Source of the DNA: Saprospiraceae bacterium
Lineage (GTDB): Bacteria; Bacteroidota; Bacteroidia; Chitinophagales; Saprospiraceae
Length of the DNA: 64,000 nt
Assembly (NCBI GenBank): GCA_013214355.1
Contig: JABSSL010000009.1
Location: 103,824-167,823 of the forward strand
Direction: 5' to 3'
Translations under genes and position numbers: made by a program
In this document: positions 18,454 to 28,058 of the stretch, piece by piece
Layout of the letters: each line of letters begins with the position of its first letter
How positions within the stretch are numbered: position 1 is the stretch's first letter
The notes under the pieces: generated by a model
Seen by the model: the letters and a program-made list of their open reading frames with translations, nothing else
Database searches by the model: none
What the model was told of the DNA's origin: nothing

Positions 18454-20004
18454 ATGGCTGAGCAAAATATTCAGTTTAAAAAATTAGTGGCACATTGTAA
18501 GGAGTACGGTTTCATTTATCAATCAAGTGAAATCTATGACGGACTAGGCGCAGTTTATGACTACGGTCCCTACGGTGTAGAGCTAAAGAATAATCTGAAG
18601 GATTACTGGTGGCGAGCCATGGTACAAATGCATGAAAACATTGTCGGTATCGATGCGGCTATCTTCATGCACCCCAAAACTTGGAAAGCTTCAGGGCACG
18701 TGGATGCCTTTAATGATCCTTTGATCGATAATAAGGATAGCAAAAAGCGTTATCGGGCGGATGTTTTGGTGGAAGACTATATGGACAAGATCGAAGCCAA
18801 GATCAATAAAGAGATTACCAAAGCCAAAAAGCGATTTGGTGATTCCTTTGACGAAGCACAATTCCGTTCTACCAACCCTCGAGTACTAGCGAATCAGGAG
18901 AAGATGGATACCATCGCTAAGCGTTTGGCTACGGCAATGAGTGAGGAGGATATGGAAGGCTTGAAGAATCTGATTGTAGAGTTGGAAATCGCATGCCCAG
19001 AAAGTGGTTCCAGAAATTGGACAGATGTGCGTCAGTTCAATTTGATGTTTTCTACTCAATTGGGTAATATCGCCGGAGAGGAAGGTAAATTGTACCTACG
19101 ACCCGAAACAGCACAGGGTATTTTTGTGAACTTCTTGAATGTTCAAAAAACGACCCGCCAAAAGTTGCCTTTCGGCATTGCTCAAATTGGTAAGGCCTTC
19201 CGAAACGAAATTGTAGCGAGACAGTTCATTTTCCGCATGCGGGAATTCGAGCAGATGGAAATGCAATTTTTCATCCCGCCAGGTACTGAAATGGAATGGT
19301 ACAACTACTGGAAGGAAACCCGCTTGAAGTGGCACAAAGCATTGGGACATCCTGCAGAGAAACTTCGTTTTCATGATCACGACAACTTAGCACACTACGC
19401 AAATGCTGCCGTAGATATTCAGTTCAACTTTCCATTTGGTTTCAAGGAGCTAGAAGGTATTCACTCTCGCACGGACTTTGACTTGAGCAGCCATCAAGAT
19501 TTGTCTGGAAAGAAATTGCAATACTTTGATCCGCAAACCAATGAAAGTTACGTACCTTATGTTTTGGAAACTTCGATCGGTTGTGATCGGATGTTCCTAG
19601 CTACAATGAGTCATGCACTGGTGGAAGAAGAAGTAACCGGTGCAGGAGGAAAAACCAGTACTCGGGACGTACTTAAACTTCACCCCGCTATCGCACCGGT
19701 GAAGGTCGCCGTACTCCCATTGAAACGAAATGAAGAAGGACTAGTATCTAAGGCAAAAGAGATCTTCAATCAATTGAGATTCTCCTTCAATTGCCAATAC
19801 GATGACACGGGTAGCATTGGTAAATTGTATCGAAGACAAGATGCTATCGGTACACCTTACTGTGTGACCGTGGATTTTGAGTCATTGGAAGACAACACTG
19901 TGACAATACGTGAGCGTGATAGCTTAAAGCAGGAAAGGGTTCCTATCGAGAAAGTAGAAAGCATCGTGCGAGAAAAAGTAGATATGAAACAATTATTCAT
20001 ATAA
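18454..20004 (+). CDS. glyS: Glycyl-tRNA synthetase, single-chain class II
   Basis: A 516-residue enzyme that charges tRNA-Gly with glycine in the cytoplasm. It is the dimeric eukaryal/archaeal-like form used by Bacteroidota, not the two-subunit GlyQ/GlyS type. The N-terminus has GFIYQSSEIYDGLGAVYDYG and PYGVELKNNLKDYWW. Class II motif 2 is in LRPETAQGIFVNFLN through GIAQIGKAFRNEI and FRMREFEQMEMQFF, and motif 3 is in VLETSIGCDRMFLATM. The anticodon-binding domain is C-terminal (VAVLPLKRNEEGLVSKAKEI, YDDTGSIGKLYRRQDAIGTP). Length is normal. A hairpin with a T-run starts 5 bp after the stop codon. Confidence 0.97.
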   Translation: MAEQNIQFKKLVAHCKEYGFIYQSSEIYDGLGAVYDYGPYGVELKNNLKDYWWRAMVQMHENIVGIDAAIFMHPKTWKASGHVDAFNDPLIDNKDSKKRYRADVLVEDYMDKIEAKINKEITKAKKRFGDSFDEAQFRSTNPRVLANQEKMDTIAKRLATAMSEEDMEGLKNLIVELEIACPESGSRNWTDVRQFNLMFSTQLGNIAGEEGKLYLRPETAQGIFVNFLNVQKTTRQKLPFGIAQIGKAFRNEIVARQFIFRMREFEQMEMQFFIPPGTEMEWYNYWKETRLKWHKALGHPAEKLRFHDHDNLAHYANAAVDIQFNFPFGFKELEGIHSRTDFDLSSHQDLSGKKLQYFDPQTNESYVPYVLETSIGCDRMFLATMSHALVEEEVTGAGGKTSTRDVLKLHPAIAPVKVAVLPLKRNEEGLVSKAKEIFNQLRFSFNCQYDDTGSIGKLYRRQDAIGTPYCVTVDFESLEDNTVTIRERDSLKQERVPIEKVESIVREKVDMKQLFI

Positions 20005-20008
20005 TGAA

Positions 20009-20070
20009 AACGTTATAGGTGTATATCAGGTAGATGTTTATTCCCTCCTAATGTATACCTACCGTTTTTT
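20009..20070 (+). terminator. Probable terminator after the glycyl-tRNA synthetase gene
   Basis: An 11-bp stem (20016-20026 with 20051-20061, two G-U pairs) plus an outer 4-bp AACG/CGTT stem encloses a ~24-nt loop and is followed at once by TTTTTT (20065-20070). The long loop makes it imperfect, but the position and T-run fit intrinsic termination. Confidence 0.45.
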
Positions 20071-20503
20071 GTAGAAAAATTGTTTTCTCTCCCCCTAAGC
20101 CCAGGATGTAAATAGAGATTATTATTTTTTTCAATATTGCATCCTTTTAATTTTTGCTGCGTATATACTGCGCAAGTGTCCTCCGGCAGAAAAATCTTCA
20201 TGTTTTATTTCCTTTCTGTTGTAGGTCCAGTTATAGCAAATCTACTTTCAAGACTACACGAGTTTTTTCTTTTAGTAAGTTTCAAGTTTTTTTAAACTCC
20301 ATCCCCCCCTTATCCCAGTTCACTGTTTGTCCAAAACAGACATTTGGTATCGTTGATCTGTTGATCAACTATTCCTCGGCTTAATATTACATACCTACAC
20401 CAAAGTACAGACGGCAATTCACTTTAATTCATCATAAACACTGTGTTCTTATGCGAGCACACACACTAAGCACGTATTTATTCATCTTTAAAGCCGATTT
20501 CTC
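20071..20503. other. Intergenic region with small inverted repeat
   Basis: This 433-bp AT-rich spacer holds no gene I can support. A perfect 7-bp inverted repeat GTTGATC-TGTT-GATCAAC lies at 20352-20369, about 135 bp upstream of the DUF5723 start, and could be a regulator site. The frame at 20154-20384 has no recognisable content. Confidence 0.3.
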
Positions 20504-22621
20504 ATGAACAACAATCCAACTTTCAAAAGGGGAAACACAGGGCTCATTTCGTCATTCAATAAGATGAGACTTGCTGTTTTGGGAGCACTATTGTGTTCTC
20601 TAGTTGGGACTACTACACTTGACGCACAAAGAGACCTTAACTTCTATCACTTTGCTGACGTTATGCAGCGAAGTCAAATGAATCCCGCCTTCATCCCAAA
20701 TGCAAAATTTATCATTGGTACTCCATTTCTTTCTTCTATTGGTTTTGGAGCTAGCAATAATGGCTTTTCTTACCGCCAGGCGGGGGTAAAGAATGCCATC
20801 ACAGGAAGCCGCCGTTTGAATTATCGAATGGCACTGATGGAAGTAAACGACAACAACTTTGTTGGAGGTGGTGGTGAGATCGAGATCTTATCTGCCGGCA
20901 TTCGCCTAGGTAAGCACTTCTTTTACGGTAGCCTTTCCGATCATGTTGAAACAAGCATCGTGTACCCTTTCGGTACCATTGGCCTCTTGGCTGATGATCA
21001 AGATATGGTCATCTCACAAGGTGGACTGTATGATCTACGGGAATTGATGTTTCAAGGCTCTCACTATCGTTCTTTAGCGTTAGGGTATGCCAGAGAGTTC
21101 AACGATAAGTGGAATGTAGGGGTGCGGGTACGCCTACTAGCTGGCCTAGAAAATGTTTATTCTACTAATAATGGTCTGATCTTCTCTTCTTTTGAAGGAG
21201 GGAGTAGTACTAGTGAGCCTGGCTACAATGTAGAAGGTAATATCTATGTGATGGGAGCAGGTATCTACCGCTTTCAAAACGAAAGAAGATTTCCATTGTA
21301 TGTGGCAGGAAACTATGGCGCTAGCGTTGATCTAGGACTACAGTATAAGGTAAATGAAAATCTAGAGCTATCTGCTTCTGCTTCTAATTTTGGTTTGCTG
21401 AAGTGGAATAGCGAATTGACATCCGCGACTATTGAAGATCCGATGATCCTACCTACCCAACTAGATACTTTCTTGATGGATTACATTGAGACGGTAGGAG
21501 ATGATCTAGCTACTATGGCGGAAGGTCGTTTGCCATCGTACACCACTCGTTTGACTGGAGATATTTACGCTGGATTGAAATACCAGGTGATGCCCGAGCA
21601 ATACTTTGGTGTTGTGGCTAATACTCGAATTTATCCAAATAGAGTGGACATCGGAGCCGCCTTTTCTTACCAGATGAAAGTACTCAAATGGTTGAATGCT
21701 GGTGCCGCTTATACGGTATTTAATAACTCTTTTCTCAACCTGGGACTTGGCTTAACCATAGACTTAGGTCCTTTGCAAGGCTATTTTTCCACAGATAATG
21801 TTTTCGGCTTAGTAAGCCCAGGCACTACTCAGGCTACTAATGCTAGAATGGGGCTTAACATTATGTTTGGAAGAGGTTATGAGGAGAAGCGCGAAGAACA
21901 AAGAATTGCCGAAGAATTAGAAGAAGCCCAACGTCAAGAAGAGGAAGAAAGGATAGCTGAAATTAACAACCTGATTAATGCGGATACCATTCAAGGTGGG
22001 AAGCCTACAAACTTTGATGGTTATTTTGTGTTTAGAGGTACAACAAGAAACGCAACGGACGGTCGTTCCTTGAATGCAGCATATGTAGATATCTACAAGA
22101 TTAACGGAGATGGCTTCCGTGAACTCATTCACACTAGCCGCTATCCAGAAGGATCATTTGACATCGTGCTATTTGCACAACCTGGGACACACGAAATGCA
22201 TGTAGAGAACTTTGGCTACCAGAAAGAGATCTACCAATTCAGAGCCACAGAAACGACTTTGAATAAGGACTTTATGATGATTCCTAAACCGGTCATGGAT
22301 AGTCCCGCACGCCCGGTAGCGGTCAATACTTCTCCATCTTACGAAGAACAACCTTATGAAGGGGAGAATGATGTAGCTAGCGCCGAGGATGGCTTTGAGG
22401 ATGAAATTGAGGAGCCAGAAGAACAAGCAAGAGGACTTTTCTCGATCACTCAAAAGACCAGCTTAAGAGAGGAAGCAACCTCCAAATCAGGAGTAATTAA
22501 GCGACTGGCGGAAGGCGATCAGGTACTAGTGCTGGAAGAAACGAGCAAATTCTGGTGGAAAGTTAAACTAGGCGATCGAACGGGCTGGGTAAAAGCAGCG
22601 CTGTTACAGCCGACAGAATAA
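20504..22621 (+). CDS. DUF5723-like outer-membrane protein with C-terminal SH3 domain
   Basis: A 705-residue exported protein. The signal peptide follows a ~20-residue polar leader and ends near TTLDAQ; MRLAVLGALL inside it is a possible later start. Residues about 42-450 match the DUF5723 type (FYHFADVMQRSQMNPAFIPN opening, many alternating strands, probably an outer-membrane beta-barrel). A charged helix rich in E/R/Q (about 455-485) leads to a carboxypeptidase-regulatory-like beta domain with GYFVFRGTTRNATDGRSL. The last ~65 residues form a bacterial SH3 domain (KTSLREEATSKSGVIKRLAE; GDRTGWVKAALL). The SH3 domain suggests peptidoglycan or protein contact in the periplasm; this barrel-to-SH3 fusion is the unusual point. 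Confidence 0.72.
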   Translation: MNNNPTFKRGNTGLISSFNKMRLAVLGALLCSLVGTTTLDAQRDLNFYHFADVMQRSQMNPAFIPNAKFIIGTPFLSSIGFGASNNGFSYRQAGVKNAITGSRRLNYRMALMEVNDNNFVGGGGEIEILSAGIRLGKHFFYGSLSDHVETSIVYPFGTIGLLADDQDMVISQGGLYDLRELMFQGSHYRSLALGYAREFNDKWNVGVRVRLLAGLENVYSTNNGLIFSSFEGGSSTSEPGYNVEGNIYVMGAGIYRFQNERRFPLYVAGNYGASVDLGLQYKVNENLELSASASNFGLLKWNSELTSATIEDPMILPTQLDTFLMDYIETVGDDLATMAEGRLPSYTTRLTGDIYAGLKYQVMPEQYFGVVANTRIYPNRVDIGAAFSYQMKVLKWLNAGAAYTVFNNSFLNLGLGLTIDLGPLQGYFSTDNVFGLVSPGTTQATNARMGLNIMFGRGYEEKREEQRIAEELEEAQRQEEEERIAEINNLINADTIQGGKPTNFDGYFVFRGTTRNATDGRSLNAAYVDIYKINGDGFRELIHTSRYPEGSFDIVLFAQPGTHEMHVENFGYQKEIYQFRATETTLNKDFMMIPKPVMDSPARPVAVNTSPSYEEQPYEGENDVASAEDGFEDEIEEPEEQARGLFSITQKTSLREEATSKSGVIKRLAEGDQVLVLEETSKFWWKVKLGDRTGWVKAALLQPTE

Positions 22622-22675
22622 ATCACAACCTGCATTAAATTTGCAAACTTTGTTATAAGGACATCAAAGTTATTT

Positions 22676-22710
22676 CCCGGGGCCGTCAAGCAGATGGTTC
22701 CGGGTTTTTT
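22676..22710 (+). terminator. Strong intrinsic terminator
   Basis: CCCGGGGCCGTC pairs with GATGGTTCCGGG over 12 bp (three G-U pairs), with loop AAGCA, followed by six T. It lies 55 bp after the DUF5723-SH3 stop codon. Confidence 0.85.
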
Positions 22711-22810
22711 AATGCATCAGTCTTTGAAGTTGCAGCATATATTAGGTAGAGTAAAGCGCATGTATTTGTTTTGTATAATACCTTACATAATTCTCACTCC
22801 TTTCTAAGTG

Positions 22811-22830
22811 TTTGACAATCAGTTGTCAAA
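22811..22830. promoter_or_regulatory. Palindrome upstream of the giant repeat protein
   Basis: Perfect 8-bp inverted repeat TTTGACAA-TCAG-TTGTCAAA, 130 bp before the ATG of the 1602-residue protein. A related half-site (ATGACAATCC) lies about 50 bp downstream, near 22860. It is a candidate operator; the cognate regulator is unknown. Confidence 0.4.
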
Positions 22831-22959
22831 AAGCGATTCTTTTCTTCCCAATTCTACCTTATGACAATCCATTAACAAAAGTTCTAATTCCGCGCTGAAT
22901 TTTGATCAAATACTAACGATTTGGAGTTATCGCCTTATTGGTCACTAAATTGTTAGCAT

Positions 22960-25900
22960 ATGAACAAAAAAGTTTCACGCTTTCCTTTCTCCCAAATCGG
23001 AGGCATGTTGTTCCTGCTATGTACCCTGTTTTTTGGGGTGCTACCTGGACAGGCCTTAGCTAATGAACAACTCACTTGTGATGCCCAAGCGGGCACGCTC
23101 TCAAGCCCTAAACTCTGCTTTGGTGACAATGAGGTGGTACTTAATGCCACCCCACAAGAAGATGCTGTCATCCCTGATGGCTTTCAAACAATCTACGTAT
23201 TGACTTCAGGCGAAGGCCTAGTCATTGAAGGAGTTAATGCGACTCCAACTTTCTCTGTACCAGTGGAAGGTATTTATACTATCCACACGCTGGTGTACGA
23301 TCCCAACACCCTAGACCTGGGCATTGTAGTTCCAGGCGAAACTACCGGATTTGATGTAAATGGACTACTTGAACAAGGAGGAGGAGACATCTGTGCCTCC
23401 CTGGACGTAGCTGGTGCTCGATTCGAGTTTGCGAGCTGCAACGAATTACTATGCGAAGCACGTAGTGGTGCATTAGCTGCTAATGATGCTTGCCTGGAAG
23501 GAGGTAATGCTAATTTGACAGCTAGTATCACGGAAGATCCTGTAATTCCTGTAGGATACGAATTGATTTATGTACTAACTAGCGGTGATGAATTGGTTAT
23601 CCAAGCCGTTAACGCAACACCTGAATTTGACGTTGACGTGGAAGGTAAGTTTACCATTCATACTTTGGTTTATGATCCCAACACCCTCGATCTTGGAATA
23701 GTGGTGCCGGGCCAAACAACTGGTTTTGATGTCAACGGCCTACTTGTACAAGGGGGCGGTGATATTTGTGCTGCTCTTGATGTAGCTGGCGCCAGCTTTG
23801 ATGTGGCAGAATGCCCTTGCGATGCCGACGCTGGTTCGCTCCGGACTTTCGTACAGGAGTGCCTTGATGCTGATGGGGCAAAAATTAGAGCCTTCCCAGA
23901 GGTGCGCCCAACTGCCCCAGACGGATTTGAAATTCTTTATGTACTGACCAGTGGCGATGGACTAGTAATCCAAAATGTCAGCAACGATCCAAGCTTTATT
24001 GTAGACCAAACTGGTTTGTATACCATCCATACGTTGGTATATGATCCCAATACTTTGGATTTGAGTATCGTCGTTCCTGGTGAAACAACTGGTTTTGATG
24101 TAAATGGACTATTGAAGCAAGGTGGCGGGGACATATGTGGTTCATTGGATGTAGCGGGTGCTGCTTTCGATGTAGTCGATTGTCCTTGTGAAGCAACTGC
24201 TGGAACCTTGATGCCAAGCATTAATACTTGTATTGATGGCGGTAGTGCGACATTGACAGCCGTAGTGGATGAAAACCCAATGATTCCGGAAGGATTTAGC
24301 TTGATCTATGTGCTGACAGCCGGCGATGGTCTGGTTATTCAGAATGTAAGTGAAAGTCCAGAGTTTACTGTAGATACGCAAGGAGTCTACACGATCCACA
24401 CTTTAGTGTATGATCCTACTACTTTGGATCTTGGAATCGTTGTACCAGGCGAGACTACCGGTTTTGATGTGAATGGCTTGCTAGAGCAAGGCGGTGGTGA
24501 TATTTGTGCGGCTCTTGATGTAGCGGGTGCGCCTTTCACGGTAGAAACTTGTGCTTGTGAAGCTAGCGCGGGAGCATTGACGGCGATTGGGGATCCATGT
24601 TTGGATTCTGGTAGAGCTAGACTTCGCGCCGTAGATATTGATCGTCCCAATGTACCAGTAGGATATCAAGTCATTTATGTCCTAACGTCTGGTGATGGAC
24701 TAGTCATTCAAGGCGTGAATCTACAACCACTCTTCAATGTGACGGATACTGGTAGATATACCATCCATACCTTGGTGTACAACCCTGAAACATTGGATCT
24801 TGGAATCGTCGTACCAGGCGAAACGACTGGTTTTGATGTAAATGGTCTACTGCAGCAAGGCGGTGGGGACATCTGTGCTGCTTTGGATGTGGCTGGTGCA
24901 GCCTTTGATGTGACGGATTGTGGTTGTGCAGCCAATGCAGGCACCTTAGCTCCTACGGGAGATACCTGCTTGCCAAGCGGTGAAAGTACGATTACTGCTG
25001 ATGTCGTTGAGCCAGCCTTTATTCCTAATGGCTATCGTCAGGTATATGTGTTAACATCTGGTGATAACCTCATCATTGAAGCAGTGAGTTCTACGCCTAG
25101 CTTCGATATCGACGGCAGTGGCCGTTTTACGATTCATTCGCTAGTTTACAATCCTCAGACTTTGAGTTTAGGTATTGTGCAGCTAGGTAGAACTAGTGCT
25201 ATTCTACTAAATAGATTACTACAACAAGGAGGTGGGCCCATTTGCGCTTCTCTAGACGTAGCTGGCGCAGTGTTCTTTGCTGGCAACTGTCCTTGCGATG
25301 CACATGCAGGTCGTCTAGAGGCGGAAGCAGGAGCGTGTTTAGATACAGACGGAGCTACTCTAGTTGCTCATCCTGTAAGGCATCCACGTGTGCCGGCTGG
25401 CTTTGAGGTGCTGTATGTATTGACCTCTGGCGACGAATTGGTGATTCAAGGCGTAAATACAACTCCAGAATTTACAGTTACTGACGAAGGAAGGTACACC
25501 ATCCATACTTTGGTATATGATCCGAATACCTTGGATCTCGGCATTGTTGTGCCTGGACAAACGACTGGCTTTGATGTGAATGGACTATTGAGGCAAGGTG
25601 GCGGAGATATCTGTGGTGCCTTAGATGTCGCAGGGGCACCATTCCATGTGAGCGATTGCGTTTGTGAAGCGGATGCAGGTACACTCCATCCACTAAATGA
25701 TCCTTGTATTCAGACATTAGGCGTAAAGATCAAAGCTGCCATTAATGATCAGCCGACTATTCCAGCAGGATTTACGCAGCTGTATGTATTGACTTCTGGA
25801 GAAGGCTTAGTAATCCAGGATGTTTCCGCAGAACCTGAGTTCCGGGTAGACACAGAAGGACGTTACACGATTCATTCCCTAGTATACGACCCTGCCACTC

Positions 25901-27768
25901 TAGATCTTGGCATCGTAGTACCGGGTGTGACTACAGGTTTTGATGTGAATGGTCTCTTAGAGCAAGGCGGTGGTGATATCTGTGCTTCGCTTGATGTAGC
26001 TGGCGCGGTATTTATGGTAGATGACTGTGGTTGTTTGGCAAAAGCAGGTACCCTAGAAGCGGTTAATGATCCTTGCTTGAACGAAGGTAGTGCTACCTTA
26101 AAAGCACAGCAAGATCGACATCCAAATGTACCTAATGGCTATGAGGTTATCTATGTACTAACGTCTGGAGAAGGACTAGTCATTGAGGCTGTCAATTCAA
26201 CGCCTGAATTTACAGTAGATGCAGAAGGACGCTTTACGATTCATACATTGGTATACGATCCATCCACTTTGGATCTCGGAATTGTAGTGCCAGGTATAAC
26301 TACAGGTTTCGATGTGAATGGCCTACTGGAGCAAGGAGGTGGCGACATTTGCGCAGCGCTCGATGTAGCCGGAGCACCTTTCCATATTAGTGAATGTGTA
26401 TGTGATGCGGATGCCGGCACCTTGCATGCTATTGGTGATCCATGCTTAGATGAAGGTTATGCGACCTTGAAAGCATCCGTTAGCGACCATCCAGTAGTAC
26501 CAGACGGATTCTCTTTACTATATGTACTGACTTCTGGGGATGGCTTGGTGATCGAAGCTGTAAATACTCGCCCAGAGTTTACTGTAACTAGTGAAGGACG
26601 TTTTACAATTCATACACTGGTATACGATCCATCTACTTTAGATCTAAGTATTGTTGTGCCGGGAGTGACTACTGGTTTTGATGTCAACGGCCTACTTCAG
26701 CAAGGAGGTGGCGACATCTGTGCAGCCCTCGATGTGGCCGGCGCCGCTTTTGATATTCGTGCTTGTGTTTGTGAGGCTGATGCGGGGACTTTAACACCAC
26801 GAGTTGCCTCTTGTATTCAAACGCTAGGGGTAATCTTGAAAGCGAATATTGCGGATGCACCAAGTATTCCTGCAGGCTATGAGCAGTTATATGTGTTGAC
26901 GTCAGGCGAAGGCCTGGTGATCCAAGGCGTTGCTGCTACTCCAGAATTTAAGGTGGAAACGGCAGGCCGCTATACGATTCACAGTTTGGTGTACAATCCA
27001 AATACCTTGGATCTCAGCATCGTGGTGCCGGGGGTAACTACTGGTTTTGATGTGAATGGCTTGTTGGAGCAAGGTGGCGGAGCTATCTGTGCTTCTTTAG
27101 ATGTAGCGGGTGCTCCTTTTGATATCGAGAGCTGTGCGTGTGAAGCTTCAGCAGGTACTTTGCACCCAAGCAATGATCCTTGTCTGTTGAGCGGAAAAGC
27201 GGTATTAAAAGCTGATGAAAATGAGGCTCCTCATGTGCCAGCTGGATATGAAGTATTGTACGTTTTGACTTCCGGTGAAGGTTTGGTGATTGAAGGTGTA
27301 AGCGGTGATCCTGAATTCACGGTAGATCATGCGGGAAGATTCACCATCCATACCCTAGTATATGATCCCACTACGCTAGACCTAGGTATTGTGGTACCTG
27401 GGCAGACAACAGGATTTGATGTAAATGGCTTATTGCAGCAGGGTGGTGGTGCGATTTGTGCGGCTCTAGATGTTGCAGGAGCTCAATTCAACATCGCAGC
27501 TTGCCATAGCCCAAGAGTGTCAACGATCTTCCCCAATCCGAGTTCAGCCCTCATCGAGGTGAATTTGGAGGAACGTTTCTGGGGTAAGTCGATCCAATTG
27601 GACGTACTAGGTGCAAACAGCCGATCCATTATCCAGAACCAGGTGGAACAAGCACCGGAGCGTGTGCAGGTCGACGTTTCTGAATTGACGCCAGGCATTT
27701 ACATGCTTTACACCACGCATAACGGTAAACGAACTTTCATTGGCCGATTTGTAAAGGCCAATCCATAG
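22960..27768 (+). CDS. Giant secreted protein of twelve tandem ~123-residue repeats with T9SS sorting domain
   Basis: A 1602-residue protein. Residues 1-34 are a signal peptide (hydrophobic GGMLFLLCTLFFGVLPG, cleavage near ALA). Residues 40-1515 hold twelve tandem domains of about 123 residues. Each reads C-x-A-x-A-G-x-L, a variable strand with a second Cys, the core YVLTSGxxLVIxxV, YTIHTLVYDPxTLDLxIVVPG, TTGFDVNGLL and QGGGDIC, then LDVAGAxF and a final Cys, so four Cys recur per unit and may form disulfides. The fold looks Ig-like. Repeat 6 is clearly degenerate, having lost TTGFDVNGLL. The last ~85 residues (STIFPNPSSALIEVNL, then LTPGIYMLYTTHNGKRTFIG) are a type IX secretion sorting domain, so the protein should be exported to the surface. 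I do not recognise the repeat as a named family. The gene is flanked by terminators on both sides and appears monocistronic. Confidence 0.9.
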   Translation: MNKKVSRFPFSQIGGMLFLLCTLFFGVLPGQALANEQLTCDAQAGTLSSPKLCFGDNEVVLNATPQEDAVIPDGFQTIYVLTSGEGLVIEGVNATPTFSVPVEGIYTIHTLVYDPNTLDLGIVVPGETTGFDVNGLLEQGGGDICASLDVAGARFEFASCNELLCEARSGALAANDACLEGGNANLTASITEDPVIPVGYELIYVLTSGDELVIQAVNATPEFDVDVEGKFTIHTLVYDPNTLDLGIVVPGQTTGFDVNGLLVQGGGDICAALDVAGASFDVAECPCDADAGSLRTFVQECLDADGAKIRAFPEVRPTAPDGFEILYVLTSGDGLVIQNVSNDPSFIVDQTGLYTIHTLVYDPNTLDLSIVVPGETTGFDVNGLLKQGGGDICGSLDVAGAAFDVVDCPCEATAGTLMPSINTCIDGGSATLTAVVDENPMIPEGFSLIYVLTAGDGLVIQNVSESPEFTVDTQGVYTIHTLVYDPTTLDLGIVVPGETTGFDVNGLLEQGGGDICAALDVAGAPFTVETCACEASAGALTAIGDPCLDSGRARLRAVDIDRPNVPVGYQVIYVLTSGDGLVIQGVNLQPLFNVTDTGRYTIHTLVYNPETLDLGIVVPGETTGFDVNGLLQQGGGDICAALDVAGAAFDVTDCGCAANAGTLAPTGDTCLPSGESTITADVVEPAFIPNGYRQVYVLTSGDNLIIEAVSSTPSFDIDGSGRFTIHSLVYNPQTLSLGIVQLGRTSAILLNRLLQQGGGPICASLDVAGAVFFAGNCPCDAHAGRLEAEAGACLDTDGATLVAHPVRHPRVPAGFEVLYVLTSGDELVIQGVNTTPEFTVTDEGRYTIHTLVYDPNTLDLGIVVPGQTTGFDVNGLLRQGGGDICGALDVAGAPFHVSDCVCEADAGTLHPLNDPCIQTLGVKIKAAINDQPTIPAGFTQLYVLTSGEGLVIQDVSAEPEFRVDTEGRYTIHSLVYDPATLDLGIVVPGVTTGFDVNGLLEQGGGDICASLDVAGAVFMVDDCGCLAKAGTLEAVNDPCLNEGSATLKAQQDRHPNVPNGYEVIYVLTSGEGLVIEAVNSTPEFTVDAEGRFTIHTLVYDPSTLDLGIVVPGITTGFDVNGLLEQGGGDICAALDVAGAPFHISECVCDADAGTLHAIGDPCLDEGYATLKASVSDHPVVPDGFSLLYVLTSGDGLVIEAVNTRPEFTVTSEGRFTIHTLVYDPSTLDLSIVVPGVTTGFDVNGLLQQGGGDICAALDVAGAAFDIRACVCEADAGTLTPRVASCIQTLGVILKANIADAPSIPAGYEQLYVLTSGEGLVIQGVAATPEFKVETAGRYTIHSLVYNPNTLDLSIVVPGVTTGFDVNGLLEQGGGAICASLDVAGAPFDIESCACEASAGTLHPSNDPCLLSGKAVLKADENEAPHVPAGYEVLYVLTSGEGLVIEGVSGDPEFTVDHAGRFTIHTLVYDPTTLDLGIVVPGQTTGFDVNGLLQQGGGAICAALDVAGAQFNIAACHSPRVSTIFPNPSSALIEVNLEERFWGKSIQLDVLGANSRSIIQNQVEQAPERVQVDVSELTPGIYMLYTTHNGKRTFIGRFVKANP
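23077..27504 (+). repeat. Twelve-unit tandem coding repeat, ~369 bp period
   Basis: The repeat array of the giant secreted protein, from the first Cys codon of repeat 1 to the last Cys codon of repeat 12. The protein blocks are nearly invariant, but codons differ widely between copies even for identical residues (for example the GLL codons and DICA codons), so the copies are old and held by selection on protein sequence rather than recently amplified. Confidence 0.9.
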
Positions 27769-27932
27769 CAATACACTGGATACAAAATGCTTGGGTATCT
27801 CTCAAGTGTTTTGCTCGGTAGATGCTGTAACTGCGGATATCGGATGGTTTACTGATTCTGCATTGGGTAGGAATTCGCCGTCTGAGATTACCTCAGTATC
27901 AGCATAGGTTCTACGATATTTTTTGATTTGAT

Positions 27933-27965
27933 AGGGTGTGTCCTTACACAGGATACACCCTTTTT
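27933..27965 (+). terminator. Intrinsic terminator after the repeat-protein gene
   Basis: AGGGTGTGTCCT pairs with AGGATACACCCT over 12 bp (one G-U), loop TACAC, with a run of five T at 27961-27965. It lies 165 bp after the stop codon and separates the gene from the efflux operon. The rest of the 380-bp gap holds only a small palindrome at 28059 and no gene. Confidence 0.85.
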
Positions 27966-28058
27966 GATTGAGCTCGGTAAGGAGCGCAAAAGGATAATGC
28001 GCCATGCTTAGCATTCCCCATGCAAAAATCAGCATGATGCCATCAAATCTTAGGCAGG

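Noticed and set aside
18144..18461. 105-codon frame upstream of glycyl-tRNA synthetase with a hydrophobic stretch
   Set aside because: It overlaps the synthetase start codon and the likely promoter region, and does not resemble a known protein.
23077..27504. Could the regular repeats be a CRISPR array or a non-coding satellite
   Set aside because: The period is ~369 bp, the array is fully in frame, and variation is mostly synonymous; it is a coding repeat.
27802..28035. 77-codon minus-strand frame downstream of the repeat protein
   Set aside because: It runs through the clear terminator hairpin at 27933-27965 and has no recognisable content; it is the shadow of a regulatory region.
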